DNA of 64,000 nt, from positions 682,001 through 746,000 of the forward strand of contig NZ_AUJB01000008.1 in the NCBI RefSeq assembly GCF_000424005.1, read 5' to 3'. Below, in pieces: positions 1 through 7,581 of this stretch (within the stretch, counting starts at the first letter, position 1; each line of letters starts with the position of its first letter). This DNA comes from Pseudobutyrivibrio ruminis CF1b. Its GTDB lineage: Bacteria > Bacillota > Clostridia > Lachnospirales > Lachnospiraceae. Below the pieces are notes generated by a model. It made no database searches and was not told the origin of the DNA. It saw only the letters and a program-made list of their open reading frames with translations. Both the position numbers and the translations under genes were made by a program.

Positions 1-1
1 C

Positions 2-847
2 AAAAAGGTTCTAGGGCTACATAATGATGGTAGTCCTTACGATGAAATCGCTATTTTATACCGTAATCATTCTGATGCAAGATATCTGGTAGATAAGCTG
101 GTGAATTCAGACATTCCATTTTATTTAAAAGAACACATGCCTAATATCTATACACATTTTATTATTGCAGACATAGAGGCATATTTTCAGCTGGCACTAG
201 GGAATATTACAAAGACCAGATTGCTAGGCATCCTTAATAGACCAAACAGATACCTTCACAGACAGTCTCTGGAAAAAGGTGCCAGTAAGAAAGCTATGCT
301 TGATTTTTACAGGGTTCATCCTGTTAATTACAGGACTGTAGAGGCCTTGTGGGCTGATATTGAGCTAATTGGAAAGATGTCTCCTGTGGCTGCTGTAAGC
401 TATATAAGAAAAGCCATGGGCTATGAGACATTTCTTATTGAAGAGTCTGTTGCTAAACAGGTTGAAGTGGGCGAATACTATGAGATTCTTGACTTTATTA
501 CTGAAGTTTTTAGGGAATGCAGGACTATTAGACAGGCCATAGACAAGCTTAATATCCTCAGATTAAAGATAGATTATGAGAATAAAAATACTAGTGTAGA
601 TAAGAGAGGCAAGGTTGGATTATATACGTTGCATTCCAGCAAAGGTCTGGAGTTTGATAATGTATTTATTATAGCTGCAAATGATGGTATTATTCCCTCA
701 AATAAGGTAGAAAACAGGGAGGATATGGAAGGAGAGAGAAGACTATTTTATGTTGGAATCACAAGGGCCAAAAGAAAACTTTTTATATCTTATACAAATA
801 AAAAAAATCGGGACAAGTCCCGATTTTTAGATGAAATGAAGTTGTAA
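2..847 (+). CDS. UvrD/Rep-type DNA helicase, C-terminal part (cut by window start)
   Basis: The frame is open from base 2, so only the C-terminal ~281 residues are present. It is the 2A/2B part of a superfamily 1 helicase: an AILYRNHSDA segment at the left edge (motif IV region), LHSSKGLEFDNVFI (motif V) and ERRLFYVGITRAKRKLF (motif VI with the arginine finger) near the end. Such enzymes use ATP to unwind DNA 3'-5' in repair or replication restart. The protein stops only ~20 residues after motif VI, so it lacks the long C-terminal tail of typical PcrA/UvrD. Its last codons contain a terminator-like hairpin. The Walker A half lies outside the window, so UvrD, PcrA or a RecB-like short helicase cannot be told apart. 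Confidence 0.9.
   Translation, partial: KKVLGLHNDGSPYDEIAILYRNHSDARYLVDKLVNSDIPFYLKEHMPNIYTHFIIADIEAYFQLALGNITKTRLLGILNRPNRYLHRQSLEKGASKKAMLDFYRVHPVNYRTVEALWADIELIGKMSPVAAVSYIRKAMGYETFLIEESVAKQVEVGEYYEILDFITEVFRECRTIRQAIDKLNILRLKIDYENKNTSVDKRGKVGLYTLHSSKGLEFDNVFIIAANDGIIPSNKVENREDMEGERRLFYVGITRAKRKLFISYTNKKNRDKSRFLDEMKL
803..828. terminator. Perfect hairpin, probable bidirectional terminator, inside the helicase 3' end
   Basis: An 11-bp perfect stem (AAAAATCGGGA at 803-813 with TCCCGATTTTT at 818-828) and a CAAG loop. T5 follows on the + strand and T7 on the - strand (A7 at 801-807). It lies 24 nt beyond the stop of the minus-strand DUF1292 gene and would terminate it. On the + strand it sits before the helicase stop codon, within coding sequence. 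Confidence 0.75.
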
Positions 848-851
848 ATGA

Positions 852-1160
852 TTATTCTCCGAAATCCTCATCACAGATTTCATCGAAACGCTTTGAAACT
901 GCCTCATACTCCTCATCTGATTCGATGTTGTCAAGGGATGGAGCGCCAGTCTCATCTTCGAAATAACGATAGATGAAAACTTCTCCGTCCTCGTTTGGCT
1001 CACCGTTCTTATCAAGTGGAAGCAAAACGATATAATCCTGATCATTTACATCAAATATTGTAAGAATCTCGCATGTAACCTCTGAACCATCATCTAAATT
1101 CAAAGTAACTACTACATCATCATCCTCATTATCAACTGGGAAAACCTGATTCTCGTCCAT
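852..1160 (-). CDS. DUF1292 family small acidic protein
   Basis: 102 residues, very acidic, with the DUF1292 pattern: VVVTLNLDDGSEVTCEILTIFDV, DQDYIVLLPL, GEVFIYRYFED. This family (YrzB-like) is common in Firmicutes and has no established function. I place the start at the ATG at 1160 (MDENQVFPV) because AAAGGAG lies 6 nt upstream. A longer frame to 1220 would add a 20-residue basic segment with no ribosome site and would overlap the promoter. It is convergent with the helicase and divergent from the GH13-like gene. In many Firmicutes this family sits near ruvX/alaS, which is not the case here. Confidence 0.9.
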   Translation of the reverse strand: MDENQVFPVDNEDDDVVVTLNLDDGSEVTCEILTIFDVNDQDYIVLLPLDKNGEPNEDGEVFIYRYFEDETGAPSLDNIESDEEYEAVSKRFDEICDEDFGE

Positions 1161-1203
1161 CTTATACTCCTTTAAAGATAATATTTGTTTAAGAACTGCC
1201 CTT

Positions 1204-1232
1204 ATGATATAATTCATCAATGGCGATGTCTA
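1204..1232 (-). promoter_or_regulatory. Sigma-A-type promoter for the DUF1292 gene
   Basis: Read on the minus strand: -35 TAGACA (1232-1227), 17-nt spacer, -10 TATCAT (1209-1204), each 5/6 to consensus. The start point would fall near 1197, about 37 nt before the ATG. Confidence 0.6.
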
Positions 1233-1290
1233 GTGATTTTTTGATATTTTCGCCATTTATTCTACAACATGCGAGAAAACGGGGCTTATT

Positions 1291-3144
1291 ATGAACATTT
1301 CAAGAGGAGATTTTGGGGAATATGGTCCACGAATTAGTGGAAGAGATGCAGTAATATTCACATTTGCTGTGAAGCCTTCTGCTGAGAAAATCTCCATCAT
1401 TTTATTCGATAAATCCACATTTAAACAATTACATTTAATAGAGCTTTCTAAGGATTATGCTGTTGGAGCAGTTTATTCTGTCCTAGTTTCGGGCATTAAT
1501 CCTGACGAAGTATGCTATCTTCTAAAAGAAGATCGAAAAGTCTACGTTGACCCCTACGCTACAGCAGTAGTTGGTCGTGACAAATGGGCTGATGTGGAAG
1601 CTAGAGAGAAACGTCAGTTTAAGGTGTTTTCAGGTATTTCCCGAATTGATAAAGATTGGAAAGATACTAAGGTTCAAATAGCTCCTACGGATATGGTTTT
1701 ATATAAGCTTCATTTAAGAGGCTTTACAGCGGGATTTAATATGTCTGAGGCTAAAATTGGCACATATAAGGGTCTTACATCTAAGCTTTCTTACTTGAAG
1801 AAATTAGGTGTTACCAGTATAGAGCTAATGCCTCTTTATGATTTTGAAGAATTGTTTTTAGAGACAAAGGCAGTAATCTCACCTAAGGGAAAGATTACAG
1901 AAGCTTTGGAATATACAGGAAAGATTAATTACTGGGGATTCGGCATTGCCAATTACTTTGCACCAAAGGCATCCTATTTTGGTGGAGCAGATTCTGTTTG
2001 CGAATCTATGAGAAATCTCGTTAGCACACTTCATGCCAACGGTTTTGAAGCAATTATGGAGTTTTCTTTTTCTACAGAGGTCAGCCCAGAGATTTATCTT
2101 GATTGCCTGAAATATTACGTTAAGTATTATCACATTGATGGTTTTCATATTGTTGGCTGCAATGCACCTATAGAGCGTATTGCTGCTGAGCCATTCCTGG
2201 CTGACACAAAGATTTTCTACGAGTTTATTCCAGAGGAGATTCTTTGCCAGGAGTCTGGAAAGAAGCATTTATTTATCTATAATGATTCCTTCATGAATGT
2301 TACACGCCAGATTCAGAACCATATGAATGGAAGTATGGTTCAGTTTGCTAACCACATGCGCAGGCAAAATGGCGCTTACGGTTTTGTTAATTACATGGCA
2401 AACGTGAATGGTTTTTCACTTTGGGATTCTTATTCCTACGGAGAGAAGCACAACCAGGACAACGGCGAAGACAACCGTGATGGTACTAATAATAACTATT
2501 CCTTCAACTATGGCATCGAAGGAAAGACTACAAATAAAATAATAAATGCAAACCGCTTTAGAGAAATGAGAAATGCTTTTACAGCACTTTTTATGTCTCA
2601 GAGCGTTCCACTTATTGTTGCTGCAGATGAAATGGCGGCTACACATGAGGGTAATAACAATCCATATTGTCAGGATAATAAGATTGGCTACACCATGTTT
2701 GCCAAGAACAAATCCAAGACCACTTTACAAAAGTTTGTTATGGAGCTTGTTGAATTCAGAAAGCACCATAAGTGCCTCAGGGGTGAGACTCCTTTTTACA
2801 TGAATGACTACAAGCATCTTGGTCTTCCAGATATGTCCTTCCACGGTTCAGAGCCATGGATGATGACTATCGGAGAAGAGCAGAAGGCTCTTGGAGTTCT
2901 TTATAATGGTGCCTATGCTAATGAAAAGGAAGATGTTTTCGTTTGTTACAACTTCCACTATGACAGTGTGGATATGGCACTTCCACTTTTAGCGCCTGGA
3001 AAGCGATGGCGCCTCTGCTTTAACACAGCTGAGTTTGATGATAAGAGTGATTTTTCGCCTAAACCAATTCATGATCAGCAATCAATAAAAGTACCTGGTA
3101 ATTCCATTTCAGTTCTTGTAGGAATCAAACCAGAAAAGAAATAA
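1291..3144 (+). CDS. GH13 (isoamylase/GlgX/pullulanase-like) protein lacking catalytic acids; probable pseudoenzyme
   Basis: 617 residues. An N-terminal beta-rich region (~1-110) resembles a CBM48/isoamylase N domain and is followed by a GH13 barrel (~130-480). The stretch around 384-410 (EKHNQDNGEDNRDG, NNNYSFNYGIEG) is typical of debranching enzymes, so the family call is secure. Key residues are changed. The nucleophile motif GFRFD reads GFHIV, with Val288 in place of Asp and His286 in place of Arg. The HDG motif before the NRDG block reads VNG, with Asn373 in place of Asp. The usual D-x-x-x-N-H of strand 3 reads EFSFST (257-262). Only the acid/base Glu (probably E311) seems kept. Activity on alpha-glucans is therefore unlikely; a glucan-binding or regulatory role is possible. 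The reading frame is intact and full length. Confidence 0.85.
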   Translation: MNISRGDFGEYGPRISGRDAVIFTFAVKPSAEKISIILFDKSTFKQLHLIELSKDYAVGAVYSVLVSGINPDEVCYLLKEDRKVYVDPYATAVVGRDKWADVEAREKRQFKVFSGISRIDKDWKDTKVQIAPTDMVLYKLHLRGFTAGFNMSEAKIGTYKGLTSKLSYLKKLGVTSIELMPLYDFEELFLETKAVISPKGKITEALEYTGKINYWGFGIANYFAPKASYFGGADSVCESMRNLVSTLHANGFEAIMEFSFSTEVSPEIYLDCLKYYVKYYHIDGFHIVGCNAPIERIAAEPFLADTKIFYEFIPEEILCQESGKKHLFIYNDSFMNVTRQIQNHMNGSMVQFANHMRRQNGAYGFVNYMANVNGFSLWDSYSYGEKHNQDNGEDNRDGTNNNYSFNYGIEGKTTNKIINANRFREMRNAFTALFMSQSVPLIVAADEMAATHEGNNNPYCQDNKIGYTMFAKNKSKTTLQKFVMELVEFRKHHKCLRGETPFYMNDYKHLGLPDMSFHGSEPWMMTIGEEQKALGVLYNGAYANEKEDVFVCYNFHYDSVDMALPLLAPGKRWRLCFNTAEFDDKSDFSPKPIHDQQSIKVPGNSISVLVGIKPEKK

Positions 3145-3159
3145 GGCTAGGAGTTATTC

Positions 3160-3696
3160 ATGAAGGCTTGGGAACATTTTAAAACAATTACTCATCACAG
3201 ACATTTAGTTATGAAGGGGTGCTTTGCTGTAGGTTTATACAAGCAGGGACTTCTCCATGATCTTTCTAAATATTCATGGACTGAATTTTCAGTTGGCGCA
3301 AAGTATTACCAGGGAGATAAAAGTCCTAATAATGCTGAGAGAGAGGATACAGGCGTATCTCTTGCCTGGCTTCATCACAAAGGTCGCAATAAACACCATT
3401 TTGAATATTGGATTGATTATGGTTTAGATGAACATCATGGCATGACAGGTATGGAAATGCCAGTCAATTATGTAGTTGAGATGTATTGCGACAGAGTTGC
3501 AGCATGTAAGAATTACCAGAAGGATGCATACACAGACAGAAGTGCTCTTGAATATTTTGAAAAGGGCAAGGGAAAATATATGATGCATCCCAATACTGCA
3601 AAACTTATAGAAGAGTTGTTGACTCATCTCGCTGAAAACGGTGAGGAAGCTACTAACGACTACATAAGAAGAGAGATTTTAAAGAATAAAAAGTAA
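3160..3696 (+). CDS. DUF5662-like protein of unknown function
   Basis: 178 residues, His-rich and soluble. LLHDLSKY (~30-37), WLHHKGRNKHHFEYW (~68-82) and EMYCDRVAA resemble the helical, HD-like arrangement of the DUF5662 family. His/Asp clusters suggest metal binding, but no reaction is known. TAGGAG lies ~9 nt before the ATG. It starts 15 nt after the GH13-like gene and ends 17 nt before trpS, so the three probably form one transcript. The family name is from recognition of the pattern, not from a search. Confidence 0.75.
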   Translation: MKAWEHFKTITHHRHLVMKGCFAVGLYKQGLLHDLSKYSWTEFSVGAKYYQGDKSPNNAEREDTGVSLAWLHHKGRNKHHFEYWIDYGLDEHHGMTGMEMPVNYVVEMYCDRVAACKNYQKDAYTDRSALEYFEKGKGKYMMHPNTAKLIEELLTHLAENGEEATNDYIRREILKNKK

Positions 3697-3713
3697 TTCG
3701 GAGATAATTTATT

Positions 3714-4721
3714 ATGGAAAAAGAAAAAAAGGTTTTATATTCAGGAATGCAGGCCACAGGCAAGCTTACTATTGGAAATTATATTGGAGCCCTCAAAAAC
3801 TGGGTTAATTTACATGAGGAGTATGAGTGCTTCTTTGGCGTAATGGACTTACATTCCCTTACAGTTAGACAGAATCCTACAGAGTTCAGACAGAATGCAA
3901 GACGTATCTATACACAGTATGTGGCAGCTGGCCTTGATCCAAAGAAGAATTGCATCTACTTCCAGTCACACGTTCCAGCTCACGCAGAGCTTGGATGGGT
4001 TTTAGACTGTTTTACATACATGGGTGAGCTCAACCGTATGACTCAGTTCAAGGATAAGTCAGCTAAGCACGCTGATAACATCAATGCAGGTTTATTTACA
4101 TATCCAGCACTTATGGCTGCAGATATTCTTTTATATCAGGCTGACCTTGTACCAATCGGTGCAGATCAGAAGCAGCACCTTGAGATTTGCCGTGATGTAG
4201 CTGAGCGTTTTAACAACATCTATGGTGATGTATTTACTATTCCAGAAGGATATTTCCCTAAGACAGGTGCGAGAATTATGTCACTTGCTGAGCCTACAAA
4301 GAAGATGTCAAAGTCAGATGAGAATGTTAACGCTACAATCTATCTCAACGACGACAGAGACACTATCATTCGTAAGTTCAAGAAGGCTGTTACAGATTCA
4401 GATGCAGAGGTTCGTTATGATACAGAGAACAAGCCTGGCGTTTCAAACCTTATGGAAATCTATGGTGTAGTTACAGGCAAGTCTATGGACGAAATTGCAA
4501 GAGAGTTTGAAGGTAAGGGATACGGTGATTTCAAGCTTGCAGTAGGAGAGTCTGTAGCTGATATGCTTGATCCATTCCACCAGCGTTGTGCTGAGCTTGA
4601 GAAGGACAAGACTTACATTGACGAGTGCATTAAGGAAAATGCTGAGAAGGCTTCTTACTTTGCAAACAAGACATTACGTAAGGTTCACAAGAAGCTTGGT
4701 CTTACTGAAAGAATTAGATAG
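3714..4721 (+). CDS. trpS: Tryptophanyl-tRNA synthetase
   Basis: 335 residues, the usual length for bacterial TrpRS. It charges tRNA-Trp in the cytoplasm. Class I signatures are present: TGKLTIGNYIGAL (~15-27, HIGH equivalent) and KMSKS (197-201). MADILLYQADLVPIGADQKQH is the tryptophan/ATP pocket region. It is last in a short run of genes and is followed by a clear terminator. No T-box leader is seen directly upstream, where only 17 nt separate it from the previous gene. Confidence 0.97.
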   Translation: MEKEKKVLYSGMQATGKLTIGNYIGALKNWVNLHEEYECFFGVMDLHSLTVRQNPTEFRQNARRIYTQYVAAGLDPKKNCIYFQSHVPAHAELGWVLDCFTYMGELNRMTQFKDKSAKHADNINAGLFTYPALMAADILLYQADLVPIGADQKQHLEICRDVAERFNNIYGDVFTIPEGYFPKTGARIMSLAEPTKKMSKSDENVNATIYLNDDRDTIIRKFKKAVTDSDAEVRYDTENKPGVSNLMEIYGVVTGKSMDEIAREFEGKGYGDFKLAVGESVADMLDPFHQRCAELEKDKTYIDECIKENAEKASYFANKTLRKVHKKLGLTERIR

Positions 4722-4741
4722 TTATAAAAATAATTGATTTC

Positions 4742-4778
4742 AAGACAGGAGTATGCTAATATAACTCCTGTCTTTTTT
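4742..4778 (+). terminator. Rho-independent terminator after trpS
   Basis: 11-bp perfect stem (AAGACAGGAGT at 4742-4752 with ACTCCTGTCTT at 4764-4774), 11-nt loop, then a T run to 4778. Confidence 0.9.
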
Positions 4779-4812
4779 CGTTACATCTAAACATAATCCC
4801 CCAGGAGATTAA

Positions 4813-6342
4813 TTGTATAGTATTGTTAAAACTGCTACCATTTTTGGTATCGATTCTAAAATTATATCTGTAGAAGCAGATATTTCTGAAGGTATGCCTA
4901 TGTTTGATATGGTTGGCTACCTTTCATCAGAGGTGAAGGAGGCAAGAGAGCGTGTAAGAGCAGCTCTTAAAAATGAAGGTTATGCCCTCCCTATTAAGAG
5001 AATCACCGTTAATTTATCCCCGGCAAGTATTAGAAAAACTGGTGCAGGATTTGATTTACCTATCGCAGTTGCCATATTATCGGCCATAGGCATCATTAAC
5101 TGTGACAGGTTGGAAAATGTATGCATATGTGGAGAAATTGCCTTAGACGGCAAAATTCAGCCTGTAAACGGCGTGTTATCCATGGTAATCGAGGCTAAAA
5201 AGAACAATATTGAAGTTGTTATCGTTCCTGAAGACAATTTAATGGAAGCAAGACTTGTTCCAGATATTGTTACTATCGGCGTAAGTCAGCTGAAAGATGT
5301 TATTGATTTATTAAATCAAGGACAATTTAAAATGAAGGAACTGAATGTCGATATTCAGGGCAAAGTAAAAGAGGAAGCGTACGATTTTTCAATGATAAAT
5401 GGACAGCAGGCCTTACGACGCGCCTGTGAAGTGGCCATTTCCGGTATGCATAATTTGTTGATGGTAGGCCCACCAGGAGCTGGAAAATCAATGATTTCAA
5501 AATGTATTCCATCAATTTTACCACCCATGGATTCAGAGGAGCAGATGGAGCTGTCGAAGATTTATTCCGTTTCAGGAATGTTTGACGAGCGTATGGGATT
5601 GCTTACAAACAGGCCATTTAGAAGTCCTCATCATACAATTTCAGCACAGGGACTTGTGGGAGGAGGCCATATCCCTAAGCCAGGGGAGATATCCCTAGCC
5701 CACGGCGGAGTATTGTTTTTAGACGAGCTTACAGAATTTAGTAAAGCTACATTGGAAATCTTAAGACAGCCTTTGGAAGATAAGAAAGTAAATATAGCAA
5801 GAGCCCAGGGCAGTTTTACATTCCCAGCAGATTTCGTTCTGGTGGCAGCCATGAACCCTTGCTCCTGCGGTTATTATCCTGATTTAAACAGATGTCACTG
5901 CACCAGAATGTCTATACAGAGATATTTAAACAAGGTGTCGCAGCCATTATTGGACAGAATAGATATTTGCGCAGAGGCTCCAACACTTAATTTTGGGATG
6001 ATTAATAAAAAGCAGGATAACGAATCTTCAGCAGATATAAGAAGCAGAGTCATAAGAGCACATGAAATACAGCGTAAGAGATATGCTGATTATGGATTCA
6101 GATTTAACAGCCAGATTCCAAGTAATTTAATGGAAACATTTTGTGCTTTGGGAGATGAAGAACTGGATTACATGGAAGAGATGTATGAGAAATATTCTCT
6201 GACAGCCAGAACCTATCATAAGGTACTTAAAGTGGCCAGAACCATTGCAGATATGGCAGGAAGTGAAGATATCGGTTTTGTTCATCTGCAGGAAGCTATT
6301 TTGTATCGTGGACTGGATAAGAAATATTGGGAGGAGTGCTAG
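4813..6342 (+). CDS. comM: YifB/ComM-family Mg-chelatase-like AAA+ ATPase
   Basis: 509 residues, family length. An N-terminal Lon-protease-like S5 fold (~1-170) precedes the AAA+ module with Walker A GPPGAGKS (219-226), Walker B VLFLDEL, and the Cys-rich segment PCSCGYYPDLNRCHC, followed by the C-terminal Mg-chelatase lid. ComM in naturally transforming bacteria is a helicase that aids branch migration of incoming DNA; most YifB homologues are uncharacterised. The start is TTG, with AGGAG at 4803-4807 five nt upstream. dprA follows after 1 nt, and the pairing fits a DNA-uptake role. Confidence 0.93.
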   Translation: MYSIVKTATIFGIDSKIISVEADISEGMPMFDMVGYLSSEVKEARERVRAALKNEGYALPIKRITVNLSPASIRKTGAGFDLPIAVAILSAIGIINCDRLENVCICGEIALDGKIQPVNGVLSMVIEAKKNNIEVVIVPEDNLMEARLVPDIVTIGVSQLKDVIDLLNQGQFKMKELNVDIQGKVKEEAYDFSMINGQQALRRACEVAISGMHNLLMVGPPGAGKSMISKCIPSILPPMDSEEQMELSKIYSVSGMFDERMGLLTNRPFRSPHHTISAQGLVGGGHIPKPGEISLAHGGVLFLDELTEFSKATLEILRQPLEDKKVNIARAQGSFTFPADFVLVAAMNPCSCGYYPDLNRCHCTRMSIQRYLNKVSQPLLDRIDICAEAPTLNFGMINKKQDNESSADIRSRVIRAHEIQRKRYADYGFRFNSQIPSNLMETFCALGDEELDYMEEMYEKYSLTARTYHKVLKVARTIADMAGSEDIGFVHLQEAILYRGLDKKYWEEC

Positions 6343-6343
6343 T

Positions 6344-7438
6344 ATGAACGAAATTGTATATCAGCACTGGTTCCTTTCCAATGAGGATATTGCTTTTACC
6401 AGAAAATCAAAATTAATAGATTATTTTTATGATTCATATCATATTTACCATGCTACAAAGAAGGAATTGCTTGATTCAAATCTTCTTGATGAAAAAGAGG
6501 CAGACGTTTTTATATCAAACAGGGAAAAATATGATTTAGCAGGAGAATATGAGGAATTTACACATACTCCTTTTTCATTTATCACTATAGAGGATAAAAA
6601 ATATCCCGAGAAGCTTAAAAACATATATGAACCGCCTTATGGACTTTTTTATGTGGGAAAGCTGCCTGATTTTGAAAGGTGTGTTTCTATTGTAGGCGCA
6701 AGACGTTGCAGTGCTTATGGCAAAAAGGTCGCCCAGGATTTGGGAGAAGCCCTTGGTAATGCAGGCTATACTGTGATTAGTGGTATGGCCAGGGGAATCG
6801 ATTCTTATGGGCACAGAGGATGTCTTGCTGCAGGAGGAAATACAGTTGCTGTATTAGGTTGTGGATGCGATGTAGTCTATCCTTCTGAAAATAGATTATT
6901 ATATGAAGAGATTGCTAAAAATGGAGCAATACTTTCGGAATATCAGATTGGAAGCTGCCCAAAAGCTTGGAATTTCCCGCTTAGAAACAGAATTGTATCC
7001 GCCTTGTCTGATGTAGTAATAGTTGTTGAGGCCAGAGAGAAATCAGGTTCATTAATAACTGCAGATTTTGCACTTGAACAGGGAAAAGATATTTATGTTG
7101 TTCCAGGCAGAATTGGGGATTCTCTTTCAGAGGGATGCAACAAATTGATTACTCAGGGAGCAGGAGTCATATGTAATGTAAATCAATTTATTAATGAATT
7201 GGCAGAGGCATATGGACAACCAGTAAAGAAGCATACGTCAAGAAAGTCTGAAGGAATTAAATTGGATAAGAATCTAAGCAAAATCTATAATATGTTCGAT
7301 TTATATCCTAAGAGTCTTGCCACGGTGTTAGAGGAAAGCGGGATGGATTATCTTCAGCTTTTATCAGCTGTTCTCACTCTTGAACGCATGGGATTGCTTT
7401 CCGAGGCCTTCAAAAATAATTATATAAAACAATTGTAA
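6344..7438 (+). CDS. dprA: DNA-processing protein DprA/Smf
   Basis: 364 residues from the ATG at 6344, chosen because GAGGAG lies 7 nt upstream and the previous stop is 1 nt away; an upstream in-frame start lies inside the comM gene. DprA loads RecA on single-stranded DNA during transformation. The Rossmann-like core shows SIVGARRCSAYG, GYTVISGMARGIDSYGH, AVLGCGCDVVYP, FPLRNRIVSALSD and EKSGSLITADFALEQG. The C-terminal ~60 residues look like the winged-helix (DML1-like) domain. It sits between comM and topA, a frequent Firmicute order. Confidence 0.95.
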   Translation: MNEIVYQHWFLSNEDIAFTRKSKLIDYFYDSYHIYHATKKELLDSNLLDEKEADVFISNREKYDLAGEYEEFTHTPFSFITIEDKKYPEKLKNIYEPPYGLFYVGKLPDFERCVSIVGARRCSAYGKKVAQDLGEALGNAGYTVISGMARGIDSYGHRGCLAAGGNTVAVLGCGCDVVYPSENRLLYEEIAKNGAILSEYQIGSCPKAWNFPLRNRIVSALSDVVIVVEAREKSGSLITADFALEQGKDIYVVPGRIGDSLSEGCNKLITQGAGVICNVNQFINELAEAYGQPVKKHTSRKSEGIKLDKNLSKIYNMFDLYPKSLATVLEESGMDYLQLLSAVLTLERMGLLSEAFKNNYIKQL

Positions 7439-7496
7439 TTTCGTATCGATTTTTGTGAAAAGGATTTAAATGTTCTGTCAATAATTAAAGTTTTTC

Positions 7497-7525
7497 TTGA
7501 AAATAGAAATTTGTTGTTGTATAGT
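7497..7525 (+). promoter_or_regulatory. Sigma-A-type promoter for topA
   Basis: -35 TTGAAA (7497-7502), 17-nt spacer, -10 TATAGT (7520-7525). The start point would be near 7532, giving a ~50-nt leader before topA. Confidence 0.7.
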
Positions 7526-7581
7526 GAGTAACGTTTCAATATAATATTGGAGCGAAACTAAAAAATGGAGATGGAGTTTCT

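Noticed and set aside
3697-3713. T-box or trp-responsive leader for trpS
   Set aside because: Only 17 nt separate trpS from the upstream gene, too short for a T-box.
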